Positions 35,903-47,653 of a stretch of 64,000 nt of DNA are shown here, piece by piece; position 1 is the stretch's first letter, and each line of letters opens with the position of its first letter. This DNA comes from Larix kaempferi. Taxonomy: Eukaryota; Streptophyta; Pinopsida; Pinales; Pinaceae. The notes beneath the pieces were generated by a model. The model saw only the letters and a program-made list of their open reading frames with translations, was not told the origin of the DNA and did not search any database. Both the position numbers and the translations under genes were made by a program. The stretch spans positions 39,388,501 through 39,452,500 of the forward strand of contig BSBM01000361.1 in the NCBI GenBank assembly GCA_027924585.1, in the 5' to 3' direction.

Positions 35903-38110
35903 TGTAATGCCCCATATTTGCACACTTAGTAATTAAAACTCTAATGTGAATTAGCTTAACATTTTCATTTGTTTATTATATGTTAGACTCATCTAAGTTG
36001 AGTAAGACTATTGTTATGTGAATATATGGACTCCCTATGTGTGGACAGTAAATGGAATATAATGTTTTAATTTATTAATGACAATGAATATGTTATTTCA
36101 TTTGAACATTCAAAATTGAATATAGAATATCCATATGAGGATTGCTAATTTAGTGTTTTGCAAAAGTACTTACATGATTATTTGTAAATGTTGTATTAGT
36201 GAAATGGATTAACACTTGAAAGAGTTGGGTATGGCTTTATATATGTTTCATGTTAATGATGAACTATTCCACATGTTAATTGGCTATGAGATAGGCGGAT
36301 TCCTATATTGCCAAGGGGCACGAGATGTATTAAACATCATGAGTGTAATGATGTTATATCAAATTTCATGCTATTTAATTGTGAATTCCAATATTTCTAT
36401 GACTTGTGGGTGAGTGTGAGTTTTGACAGGAATTGTGACTTTCCCAAAGTGGTTTTTCAATGACGGGACCCCTTAGAACAGTGATGGCACAGTATGGTTG
36501 ATGTAGGGTGTTGACCCTAGTACTATTGGGGGGGTGGAGGAATTTCCCACCATTTATCCCCTGAAACTTGGAGTCGTGGGAGGTTTGTGTTGCGCACTCC
36601 CCTAGACGTGTGATGATGACTAGTGGATGCCTGCTGGGGAAGCTTGGTCGATGTAGTCGATCGACACTTCCGCTTACAGGTTCTATATGTGGTTAGGTCA
36701 TGCAGTCGACGCCACGGTATATTGCAGTAGAGGAAGGGATGGTGAGGTCAGGAGATGGAAGTAGTGGTGATTTGGGGGCTGGATTACTGATGTGATGGAT
36801 GCTACCAATGATGGATTGGATGGTGTTCTTGATTGTTATTAACCATCATGATTATATGTTTGATTTCACCATTATGTTTATCTAATTTTGTCTTATTGTT
36901 TATGTATGAATGATTATGAATGATGAATGATGCAGTGTTTAATTGTTCGTCTATATGTTGTTTGTGAGGATGTAATAATGATTTATTAGGGGCATTAAAT
37001 GTGATTATTAGTACGCACGATTAAGACGTGTGCACTGGCCATGCATACGTCAATTCGTGATTACATTACTATGATTGGTTGATCGATGAATAAATTAATA
37101 TGATTATATTATCTATTAGTAGCTTGGTTGACGAATTGATGGAAGCATTACTTGTGTGTTGAAAGTATGAATTTGTTGACTTGTTTAATATGATTTAGAT
37201 TTATATAAATTGATTCGATTATTAAATAACATATATAATTGTATACATATAATATAAAATATGTCATAGTATAATATAGTATATGAAAATATCTTATTTG
37301 ACATATGAATGAAAGGATAATATAAATAGATGGATAGATAGGATTTGCACAAATTTTTAGAAAATGGTTTTCATAGTTGCATTAAGATGGAAGCATGACA
37401 AGTGAGACTTTGCATCCATGTTTATTAATATTTTAATTATTTAAATCTAATTTCTATTTTTTGGAGAAAATGAATTTATTGATTGATGATTATTATTTAT
37501 GGGAATTTATTGATGGATGATGAGGATTTTTGATATAAATATGAGACTTGAGAGTGGAAGGAGGGTGGTTCTTTTTCTCTTGAAGATTATTTTGGTGAGA
37601 GTATTCTAGGATGGAGAATTTTGGGTATTTTGGGGTATGAGAAGTTTTGAAGAGTTGGAAGAGTTTGAGAACTCTTGGAAGATTTGATACATAGCCTACT
37701 GGTGCATCTCTGTTCTGTTCTCTGGGGGTATCGGGCATGGAGGGACAGGAGCCATTTGGATGGGACCATTTATATGGCTTCCTGGGGCTAGGGAGCCGGT
37801 GAGGAGGTAAAACGTGGTTCTGCTTTGGGAAATGAAGATAGAAGCAACTCGAGATGAAGAAGGAAGATTGATTTAGTTTGGACTTCATCACATTATTATA
37901 TCGAGGTACTTTTCTTGTGGTTTCAAATTGTTTATATAATGTTGTAAATTTGTTAGATGCTATTGTAAAATGCTTATGTGTTGTTTATATGCTGCTATGG
38001 TTACATGATGTATATTGAGCTTCTATTGACACTCTTATACATTTCAAAAATAAATAAAAAATAGATACTTAATTAGTTTAAAATTCTTAATGCCCTTGAG
38101 AGGCATTACA
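35903..38110 (+). repeat. Element F 3' LTR, 2,208 bp
   Basis: It pairs with 28124-30356, with the same ends TGTAATGCCCC and GGCATTACA. It is 25 bp shorter, from deletions at about 37515 and 37800. TATA box at 37534-37541. Confidence 0.95.
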
Positions 38111-38115
38111 ATTTG
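38111..38115. repeat. Target-site duplication of element F, right copy (ATTTG)
   Basis: It is identical to 28119-28123. Confidence 0.95.
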
Positions 38116-39063
38116 AGACTATTTCAACACACCCTCACAGGGGCAGCTGCGAAGTGGTATGTCGAGTTGCCTGGGGGAACTTACAGGGGTTTTAATGAGA
38201 TAGCCTTGGTTTTCCTAGATCATTTTTCAGCTGCCATTTCCTTACGATACTGGAACCAAATTCCTATCTACCTTCTGCTAGAATAAGGCCACACACATAT
38301 CTGACTACATTCAAGAGTGGCGTCAACGGAAGAGGCTAGTGAAAGCCTACATTCCTCCAGAGTTTCTGTTGGAATGGTTCGTCAAGTATTTGCTTCCATA
38401 TATTTCAAAGGATGTTTCAATATTCGGCATTACGACTGAGGAACAAGCTATATAGAAAGTCCAACAGCTAGACCTACTCTATGCTCAATCTAGCATCCTA
38501 TATGATATTATTCCTGATGCACCACGACCACGACATGAGCCCAATCTAGTTCCTAGACCACATGCAGATGGCATTGTTGGATCCACAAGTACTCGACCCA
38601 TAGATTTGGTTACTAATCAATTACAAAATTTGTCACTTAACCAATCTAGTCTCGGACAAGTTCACACCTTGTCCAATTCCACCCAATCGTCTGATGTACA
38701 CGCTATGCAATCTGTGAACCCGTCGGGTAACCAGCAACCTAGTGGTAAGAAGAAGGGGGGAAACAATCGTAAGGGTGGGAATAATGGCAATAATTGAAGT
38801 AATCGTAATGCTCCTAGAAAAGAGAACGCCAACCCTCCTCGAGACGACGAAAATGATGGTGGGGACCGTAAGCCTAGGCGTAAGGTGAAGTTTCCTTGCA
38901 AGCATTGTTCGGAAGGTCATCTTACTCACTTGTGTCCTCCGATTGAAGAAGCATCGAAGCATCTTGCACAAAGCCCAGCTGTGTTGACAAATCCCCTTCC
39001 ACATCATCAAAATATGGGACTAATGATACTTCAATGTCTGCTTCTCATGTTGGTGGCTTCAGA
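38111..39063 (+). pseudogene. Element G gag, C-terminal part with zinc knuckle
   Basis: It resumes the capsid domain right after F (LRLFQHTLTGAAAKWYVELPG). After a frameshift near 38235 it goes on with DYIQEWRQRKRLVKAYIPPEF, a Gln/Ser/Asn-rich linker, a basic stretch (GKKKGGNNRKGG) and a knuckle CKHCSEGHLTHLC in CX2CX3HX4C form at about 38898. Stops at 38285, 38456 and 38795 break it. Fusing 28118-28123 with 38116 onward restores capsid continuity, which confirms that F is an insertion. Confidence 0.82.
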
Positions 39064-39279
39064 TGCGTGAATATAGTTAAATCAAAGGTTAGTGTCGCTA
39101 CTCGTCAACGTGCTTATGGTGCACCACAACTGAACATGGGGAATGATCCCCATCTTCCTGATTCTTCCTTGCATATCGAGAAGCCCACTACTATGCTATG
39201 GATATCAAAAAGTGTTCTCGAGTGCTCTGCGCATAATCCTAATGTCTGAGCCGCCCAAAACTAATCCATTGTAGAAGAT

Positions 39280-40200
39280 TTGGGCCAAACTTCATGTTCC
39301 ATGTCAGCTCTTAAGGTTTTACAGGCATGTCCTTCTCAAAGGAACACCCTTTTGTGCACTTTAGGAGTTCAGAATCAGGGAAGTCCTAACATTATCAAGT
39401 TCGACACTATTGATGTCCAACCTTTCTTACCTTATCATGTGGCTTTGCAAGTCCATGTTGAGTGCCTACAAAATATCGTCAAGAGAATGGTGGTTGACGA
39501 ATGTGCTTCTAGGTCAGTAATGTCATTCTCTTGTTGGAAATATCTTGGCTCTCCTTCCTTGTCTAAGTTTATGACAATGCTTACTGCATTTGATGGTCAG
39601 TCATTTAGGACACATGGTATTCTCCCTTCCCTTATTGTCCACTTGGGTGGGAAATTTGTGCCTATTGAAGTCGAGGTGGATGATGTGCCCATCGACTACA
39701 ACCTTTTACTGGGATGGAATTGGATCTATGCTCTGAGAGCGATCATGTCCTCTGTATTATGAATTATTTACTTTCCTCACGAAGGCAAGATTGTGATGGT
39801 CGATCAGCTAGACTTCATTAGCCCAATTTCCATAGCATCCATGGGATCTATTGTTCCCCAATTCAAAGATTCTAAGCCGGCAAATGGGAACATTGGTGTA
39901 GGATTGTACCCTTCTTTGATGGGATCATTCGACTTTGTTGCACCAATCTCCTTTATAAGAACTATTTTCGATAGTGCGCCTTCTCCATTGAATAATGTAC
40001 CATTCCGAACCTCGTATTTTAATAATTCGTGGGATTTACCGTCCACGAGTTCCCCGTCTAGAGACATTTGTTATGTTGGAATGGCCATGCCACTATCTGC
40101 TACTAAGCTTACATACAGAGATATTCAACAAGCCATTGCAGATCCGGATCTCTCCTCTTCACGAAAAGAAGAGGAATATCCTGTTATGTTTCCTGCGTGG
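39280..40200 (+). pseudogene. Element G aspartic protease and linker to RT
   Basis: The protease segment holds the active-site stretch VVDECASRSVMS, with DECA at 39496-39507. Related elements carry DEGAS or DTGA, so the catalytic Gly appears changed to Cys, which should inactivate the enzyme. The late motif YNLLLGWNWIY lies at about 39700. A stop at 39760 is followed in frame by GKIVMVDQLDFISP and a linker of about 140 residues, ending at a stop at 40201. The frame from 39280 to 41470 has no frameshift. Confidence 0.8.
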
Positions 40201-40302
40201 TAAGTCGACTTATCTTGCTCGAATGATTCTCTTGATAGTACTTTTCCTTTGGATGAAGCTATCATTGAGGCCATGTGTGGTAGCAAGAGGCCTTAGGAGG
40301 AA

Positions 40303-41472
40303 ATGCATCATCGCTCTTATTTTCTTCCCAACCTTGACCTTATCGAGCAGAAAGAGTTTAGGATGACTCTTGCTAAGAAGGTTGGTCACCCTATGGCTCC
40401 TTTGGATTCACATGGGATTTACGCAGAGGGGAATATGGCTAATATTTACCCTACCATACCCATCAAAATTTCTCGTACACCCAGAAAGGTAGAGAATGTT
40501 TACATCGATACGAATTGTTCTCCTAATGAGATTCGTACTTACACTGAGATGTTCAAGGAATTTCAGTATGTTTTCACCTGGTCATATGAGGAGATGCTAG
40601 GAATCGACCCTAGCATTGTCGAACATGGGATTAAGACAAATCCCAATGTTAAGCTAGTTCGACAACATCTTTGTGCTGTGAACCTTAGGAAAGAAGCCGC
40701 GATCAAGGCAGAGGTGGAGAAACTACTTAAAGCTGGTTTCATCTACCCGGTTCCCCTTACTGAGTGGGTGTCAAATCTTGTTCCTGTGGATAAGAAGTAG
40801 GGAACCATCCATGTATGCACAGACTTTAGAGATCTGAACCATGCATGTTCGAAAGATAATTTCCCCACTCCATTCATAGATCATATCTTGGATGCTTGTG
40901 CGGGAAGAGAATTTTTTTCGTTTATGGACGGCTTCTCAGGATATAACCAGATCCAGATAAAGCCCGAGGACCAACATAAGACTACTTTTATTTTTCCTTG
41001 GGGTACATTTGCGTACCAGAATATGCCCTTCGTCCTTAAAAATGCGGGAGCTACTTTTCAGCGTGCCATGACCTACACTTTTCATGACCTTAAGAGCATA
41101 GTGGAGGCATACTTGGATGATCTTTCTAGCCATTCTTGCAAGAGAGTGGACCACCCCAAGCACCTCCATCTAATTTTTGAGAGATGCTGATGTTACAAGA
41201 TTCGCTTGAATCCTAACAACTGTATCTTTGTTGTGAAAACGGGTCGCCTTTTAGGTTTCGTAGTTTCTAAAGAGGGTACCAAAGTCAATCCTCTTAAGGT
41301 TGAGGAAATACTTCGATTGCCTCCCCCACACAACTTAATTCAAATTCAGAGCCTCCAAGGGAGGGCCACTTTCTTACGTCATTTTATAGTGAATTATGCT
41401 AGTCTTACTAAAGGTTTCACGCGAATTTTGAAGAAGGGAACTTTGTTTATTTGGGATGAGTGAGCCCAGTAG
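40303..41472 (+). pseudogene. Element G reverse transcriptase, truncated
   Basis: Motifs in order are FQYVFTWSYEEM, AGFIYPV, a degenerate VCTDFRDLNHACSKD, FMDGFSGYNQIQI, and catalytic YLDD at 41110-41121. The thumb region LGFVVSKEGTKVNP follows, ending LFIWDE. In-frame stops fall at 40798, 41188, 41461 and 41470. Just past 41470 the homology ends and inverted sequence of another element begins. RNase H and integrase of G are absent from the window. Confidence 0.9.
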
Positions 41473-42258
41473 TGGAAGAACTCCTCAGAATATGAAGAGG
41501 CCTGTCAGCCAACCCCCTGTCGTGTCAATACTCCAGACCACTAGGTCAGGGCTGGATCACGGAGACTATGCGAAGGGACTTCAACCCTCGGACTGAGGCC
41601 CAGAACTCTCTTGAAAAAGAAACTGCAGAGTATACTACCATACCCGAAGCTCTTTGCCTATCCAAGCTTACACTCTGTTAACTAGGTCTTCATAGATTCC
41701 AGTAACATTGTGCACCAATCATACATTATAGGCCTCATGCACTATGCTACATAGAACATGACTGGTCTTGAAGCCTGATGTAATGCTGCCAAACCTGAGA
41801 TTCTCATGAGGGTGAGAACTATGATTTTCATGCTCAATCTCACTATGGCCCCAATGGGTACCTGACTCCCCACCTTTTGGGTACCGGGAAGACAGTACCG
41901 GTCTATATAGTCGAGTATGGTGATCCCGCCACCTACATTGCAGGACCGGAAACTAGCAGTCTCCAATCGGTGGGATAATTCTGTAATAAAATATGTCATC
42001 CACCTCTAGTGCGAGTGGTTGACCATCCAACTTGAAGTTTTGTGCATCTACATCCCAGTAATCGATTAGTCTACGGAGCAGTTGGTTTTGGGCCCTTAAA
42101 CCCCCAATGCTCCAAAATTTGTAGACTCCACATGCTTGTAGTGCTTGTTGTGCGGGAAAATCTTGGCGGACTTTCTCATCTACCATATCATGCTCCCTCT
42201 CTCTCCACTCTAGGACCATCCTGGAGGCAAGAAACAGAGCATTTTTAGATTTTATCAT
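41473..42258 (-). pseudogene. Fragment I: 3' ORF (ORF3-type) of another gypsy element, inverted
   Basis: The minus strand from ATG 42258 reads VRQDFPAQQALQACGVYKFW, then RLIDYWDVD and KLDGQPLALEVDDIFYY. A frameshift near 41955 and more decay lead on to GSQVPIGAIVRLSMK, AALHQASRPVMFY and, near 41600, LGLSPRVEVPSH. It resembles the plant-retrotransposon accessory protein found downstream of integrase in Tat-like elements. No catalytic motif is known. It is truncated where it meets G's RT and runs opposite to G, so it comes from a separate rearranged insertion. Confidence 0.62.
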
Positions 42259-42886
42259 TTAAAAAATCAACTTCACGGCCCTATACGTGGCCTAAAATTT
42301 TTAAAGTGGCATCCGTATGCGATCAATGCAATCATTGACTGCATCCAACAAGCTCTACCCGCAACCCCCAGAGCTATAGCTCGTGTACAGCACCGTGATG
42401 GTGTATATCTTGGCTAAAATAAAAAATAGACCATTAAAAACTGAAATAAAAGCTGTGAAATTGAAGAGGAGGATGAGATGAATAACCTGCTCTAGACGGC
42501 TCGACAAATGGATTCCCGTAGCTTTCGGAATCAACAACTGAAATCTGAGGTAAAAACTAACCAAAATTACTATTTGGGGTGAAATGTAAAAATGAATTGT
42601 AAATAGTAATTTCTTTTTACTATTTATAGTTTTTCAAACCCACTTTTCTATAGTTTTTACCGTTTTAAGCTGTTTTGGACTAATGTAATGTCTTGCAGTA
42701 CCATTTTGAATAGATTTCTTTGACAAGAATTAATTTTTTGACCATTTCGTGTCTACAACAGGTATATTTCACACCTGACATATAGGTTAGATGTCATTTT
42801 CTCCTGCATTATGCATTTGACCTTTGACCCTTTTTCATTAACCATAGGTGGGACCCCACTTCTTAACTGACACAGAACCTTAACAT
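42259..42886. other. Unassigned spacer before element H
   Basis: No gene or repeat was recognised. Part of it (about 42750-42886) could belong to the 5' LTR of H, since GACCCTTTTT...AACCATA near 42825 loosely resembles the start of H's 3' LTR. Confidence 0.3.
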
Positions 42887-44352
42887 TGTTATAGAAGTGT
42901 GGGTATTTGGTGGTAGGGCTTATCCAACCATGGGTGCCCTACTTTCATAAACCATATACATGCCTTTTTCCAGATTAATCAGCAGTCTTGACAAGGTATA
43001 AATAATAGTTGTTTCATTTAATTAAATGCCTAAGATTGTTATGGTTATGAATTCTAGCCTTCGATTTATGCTAAGTTTTGTTGATTTCATTAAGTTAAGA
43101 TCAAAGCATAGGTGTATTAGTCACAATGCCTTGGGAAAGAATCATACGTGGTGCCTGTTGTTACTCTTCCGATTTGATTCCTCATATTTCAAGGGACGAC
43201 GCATCTCTCCATGTGAAGATGTAACAGGTCGTTGGAACAGAGCATAGCTACAATAGACAGAACGCCTCCTAATTTGTTAAACCGTTGATCCATTGACTGC
43301 CAGAGTAACAACATCCTTCATGATTAACGACCTCATTATGGCTGTAATAGTTTAGTTGTAACTCTGCAACGTTAAGATCAGAGATTTTCATTGCTACACG
43401 AAATTTTTGGTTCACGAACTGTATTTTGCATGTATAAATATGGAAAGGCTTTCAAATTCTAGGGTTGGATAATAATCATTTTGTACTTGCTGTAACAGAG
43501 AACTGGGACTATGAATTACCATCTTTAATGAAGAGCAAAGTTACTTCCATTTCCATGTCTTAATTTGTGATAGTTCACGGCATCTCTGTTAGAAGGCTAG
43601 GGCCCACCTTCTCACAGAGATTGCCAAGTTAAGTAGGTAGTTAATTTATTCATTTCCTATTGTGTGTTTTGGAATTGCATTAGGCGTGTTTCTGATAGCT
43701 GCAACAGAGATTTATAATTCCATTCTTTATTGGTAGTTTATTCTTTGCATTACGAATAGCTGCAACTGTGTGGTGTGACAGTCGACTGTGTAGGTTAGTT
43801 TTGATTATGCATGTGTGTTCAATATCTGTTACAGCCAAGCTCATCTCCCATTCCTTTCAGTCATTTATGCTTTCTAGGATTTCTAATGGTTATCAATATA
43901 TAGTTCAGTCTTATTTCTCAATTCTAGTTGATGTTGTATCTTCATTTAATTCATTAGGATAGGGAGATTTTGATTGAGTAACAATAGCTGCTGGATGGAT
44001 CATTTTGGTAAATATTTAATACTGTAGTTTGATAATTATAGGATTTAACTTCTTGCAAAAGTAATCTAGTTCATTTTCATTCTTAGATTAGTAACTGCTA
44101 GGTTGATTTCTATAGGAAGGTAGTTGCATTTTGAATTCCTATATGTATGAGTTAGATTAGTTTCTTATGGAATGAGTTTGGCTAAGCATATAGGTAGGAT
44201 TACTATCTCTATTCACTTGATCAACTACTAGAAATGTTTATGCATAGATTGTGCTTATTGCCATTGAGATAAAAGACCTCCCTGGGTTTGACAATTTGTA
44301 TTAAGCATCCTGTGTGTTAGTTGTAATTAATTGACATATATGGTGACCAACA
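42887..44352 (+). repeat. Element H 5' LTR, left end uncertain
   Basis: From 42937 (CCCTACTTTCATAAACC) to 44352 (GACCAACA) it aligns with 59302-60716 with few gaps. The first 60 or so bases do not align well. 42887 is the best TGTT match to the 3' LTR start, but the true end could lie further left. TATAAATAT occurs at 43433-43441. Confidence 0.8.
43433..43441 (+). promoter_or_regulatory. TATA box in H 5' LTR
   Basis: TATAAATAT within GCATGTATAAATATGG is conserved at 59797-59805 in the 3' LTR. Confidence 0.6.
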
Positions 44353-44355
44353 TTT

Positions 44356-44373
44356 TGGTGTCGTTGCTGGGGA
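44356..44373 (+). other. Element H primer binding site, tRNA-Asp type
   Basis: TGGTGTCGTTGCTGGGGA begins 3 bases after the LTR. It differs from the tRNA-Asp complement TGGCGCCGTTGCCGGGGA at three positions, each T for C. This class of site is characteristic of Athila/Tat elements. Confidence 0.85.
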
Positions 44374-44443
44374 TGGTAATTGATAGGCATAGTTAGTAGT
44401 TGGTTTATTTGATTTTATTTTGGTTTAATCATTTACAACATGC

Positions 44444-46267
44444 ATGAATACAAGAAAAACAAATCGAGAACCCCCTTTGAATACTAACATTGCAGGTGGA
44501 AGAGGTCGAGGTCGTAATATAGGTTAGGGAAGACACACATACATTGATGAAATAATTGCTAGAGATGATTCCTCCACCAGACCACTGTGGACATCTAAAG
44601 GTAGGGGAAATTCTGTTCCTCCCCATCTTGAGAATTCAGCATCAACAGTGGAGAATACAATGGGACCTTCAACTCCTGTTGCAAAAAATAAACCTCCTGA
44701 AGATAAGGGAAGTGCCGTGGGAGCACTAGATAGAGAGGATATTTATTATATTAACAAAACCAGAGTTACTAAATAAGTTTGGTTGGATACTCGCCAAGAA
44801 TCATAGGAAGAGAGAAGGCAAGAAGAAGAGAGGAGGAGATAAGAAGAAGCAAAGGCAGAGGAAGAACACATAAAGGAATCCATTAAGTTTTTTACTAACA
44901 ACATGGCTAATAGAGAACATGAAGGAGAGAATGAACATAGGGAGAACCGGGAAGAAGAAGTGGAAGATAATAATCCTGGTAAAATTGTGGCCACATTAGA
45001 ATTCTCTATCCTCCAAACACCTGGAGCAGCTCCTATGAAAAACATCTCACAATCAGTTTTCCTGAATTTCCATGGTAAATCTTCTAAAGATCCTGATGAA
45101 TTTCTTTTTGAGTTTGATATCCTCTGTCATAGCTATGATTATACCTCTAGTGCTCAGAAGCTGAAACTATTCCCAACCACCTTGAAAGGAAATGCTCTGC
45201 ATTGGTTCATGAGTCTAGGTCGTGAGACCATTACTACTTTGGACCAAATGAAACACACCTTTCTTTCTAAATATCAAGAATATTGTAGAACCAGGGATAG
45301 AAAGGAGGAGTTGTTTAAAATGGCTCAGAAGGAGGAAGAGAGATTGGAAGACTTTGTGGAAATATTGATGTACAATTTACAAAGGTCTGCACACACTGAG
45401 ATTGGAAAAGATGTACTTAAGATTATTTTGCTACGAGGAATTAGGGAAGATTGCCTTGATATGTTGAATTTGTTCGGGAAAGGGGACATCTCAAAATAAC
45501 CCTTCGAGAAGATCATTGAATTATGTCGAGGGTACTCAAGGGGATCCTCTAGAACTAACAAACGAGACAAGGATCCAGATCAGGATGTCTTCACTAGGAC
45601 ACAGAAGTCAGTTAGTGGAGGAGCCACTCGAGTAGAGATAGGAAACTTGCTGGAGAATTTTAAAATTGATATGATGAGCTCCATTTCCTCATAGTTAGAT
45701 ATATTGAGGGAAAAACAAAGGCAAGTAGTAGAAGATCTTACACTCGGTGGATTCTGTCCCAAATGTAGGAAAAAGCACCCACTGAAGGAATGCTCGCTGA
45801 ACAAAGAAGAAATATGTAGAATATGTGAGTTGGAGCATGACACCAAGGAATGTCCCTCACTACGTAAAGTCAAAGCAGTTCTGCAGGCATCGACTTTAGA
45901 TGTGGAACAAGCTTACTTCATTGCACAGAAGAAACCGTGGCAGCCTCGCAATCAAGGTATGAATCAGGACCCATCATTTTTTATGAATAATATGAATGGG
46001 ATCAATAATATGAATACACAATTCCCTTCACATTATTCTAATAATCAGTGGCATCCATCTCATAACCCAATGCAAAATCCAAATTCTTGGATGCCATGGT
46101 CACAACAGTCAAACAATCAAGCTCCTTGGAATTCCAACTGGAGAAATTCTTACCAAGGAAATAAATTTCCCCATCACCAGACTCAGTATCAATAGTACCC
46201 TCCTCAACAGTATCCTCACCAATAGTATCAACAACCACAACTGCAATTCCAAAACAATGCCGCACCT
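44444..46267 (+). pseudogene. Element H gag with two short zinc knuckles
   Basis: From ATG 44444 one frame continues into pol. A basic GRGRGR start and a Glu/Arg-rich region precede a retrotransposon gag domain (about 45050-45480: FLNFHGKSSKDPDEFLFEF, GNALHWFMSLG, TFLSKYQEYCRT). Two knuckles follow at about 45758 and 45815, CPKCRKKHPLKEC and CRICELEHDTKEC, both CX2CX3HX4C. The C-terminal tail is Asn/Gln/Pro/Trp-rich. Eight stops interrupt it (TAG at 44525, 44804, 45692, 46193, 46223; TAA at 44774, 44840, 45497). An alternative ATG at 44440 is in another frame. Confidence 0.88.
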
Positions 46268-47653
46268 ATGAATGCATCACTTCGACCACAGCTACCTGCA
46301 CAACCTAAACCAAACCCGAATAATAAAGCAGTTCATCAGTTTAAGACTACCAACATGCCTGCATATTCCATTTACCAAGTTCCTTGCAATGATATACACT
46401 TACGATCAGGGAGGGTAGTGAAACCCATTGTCACTGAGGATGTTCCATCCCCAATGGCTGAAACTGGAGTGAATCAGAACTATGAGAATATGGTTCATTC
46501 AGCAATCCCCATCATTGAGGATGCTCACATTCCTACCGAAACAATGGTTGAAACTCAAGAAGAAACACATGATGAAGCACAACCTACACAATTGATGAGA
46601 GAACCGCCATACCCTGAACGATTGGCCTTGCAGAAAATAGTGGAACAACCTCGATTCAATATCTTAGGGGAATTGAAAATTTTATATGTCAAAATTCCAC
46701 TGTTACAAGCCCTCCATGACATGCCCATTTATATTAAGACTGTTAGAGATTTGTGTGTCAAGAAACCAGGAAGAAAGCCTAGGGATCCTCCCACTGTCCA
46801 CGTATTGGGAAAAATTTCCAAATTGATAATGGGGAAGACTCCTGTGGAAAAATACGATGACCCTGGAAATCCTACTATGACAGTTCACATAGGAAACACA
46901 CAAATCCCCAACGCCTTGGTAGACTTAGGTGCGGCTATTAATGTTATGACCATAGAAACTGTGAAGAAACTTGGACTCACTAACCTTCAGCCGACCCCTA
47001 CCATTTTGGAACTTGCTGACAGATCAACAATCAAGCCTGAGGGGATCCTAGATGACCTTGTAATCTCTGTTGACTCGTGGGAATACCTCACAAAATTCTT
47101 GGCGTTATAGCCGAAGTATCAGTTGGGGGGACAACCAATGATCCTGGGAAGACTGTGGCTAGCCACAGTAGATGCTTGTATCAACTATTAGTCAGGTTCT
47201 ATGACCATCTTAGACGGGAGTGAGATCAAAATCCTAACCTTATACCCCCCAACTCGACCAAGCATAGAAGCTCAAACTCCACTTTGGGTAGATTTGGAGG
47301 AGGAGGAAGGTGTTTAGCCGTTATTAATGATAGGGATAGCCTTAACGTTTAAAGATGAAATAGAGGATGATACCATTAACAGTTTCATCAGTGAGCCCAC
47401 GCCCGTCAATAAGCATGTTTACCAGATTCTCGACAGTACATTTGATGAGAAAGAACAAGAAAATATTACAGAAGAAACTCTAGTCAGTGATGCCAATATA
47501 ATTACAGTACTCAAAAATTTGAAAAGTGTTCCAGTAGAAATCGAGCCAGGGAAAACATTGAACATCAATCCAAACCTTGCGCCCAATGAGATGGAACAGC
47601 TAATCACTCTGCTGAAACAACGTAGAGGAGCTTTCACTTGGTAGTACACAAAC
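46268..47653 (+). pseudogene. Element H aspartic protease region
   Basis: After a linker with the DIHLRSGRVVKP motif typical of Athila-type polyproteins, the catalytic DLGA lies at 46922-46933 (ALVDLGAAINVM). The flap and late strand (GILDDLVISVDSW, ILGRLWLATVDACINY) follow. TAG stops at 47108, 47189, 47315 and 47642 interrupt the frame, which stays in register with gag and RT. A further linker leads to AFTW just before RT. Confidence 0.87.

Larger units (their letters stand above)
28124..38110 (+). mobile_element. Element F: complete LTR retrotransposon without coding capacity (LARD-like)
   Basis: The 9,987-bp element has two LTRs of about 2.2 kb, terminal inverted repeat TGTAATGCC/GGCATTACA, initiator tRNA-Met primer site, purine-rich tract and a perfect 5-bp duplication ATTTG. 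Its 5.5-kb interior (30371-35884) has no frame longer than about 75 codons and no gag or pol motif. LARD is the name for such large protein-less derivatives. It must have been moved by enzymes from another element, probably a gypsy type with similar LTR ends. It splits the gag of element G, so it is younger than G. Confidence 0.93.
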
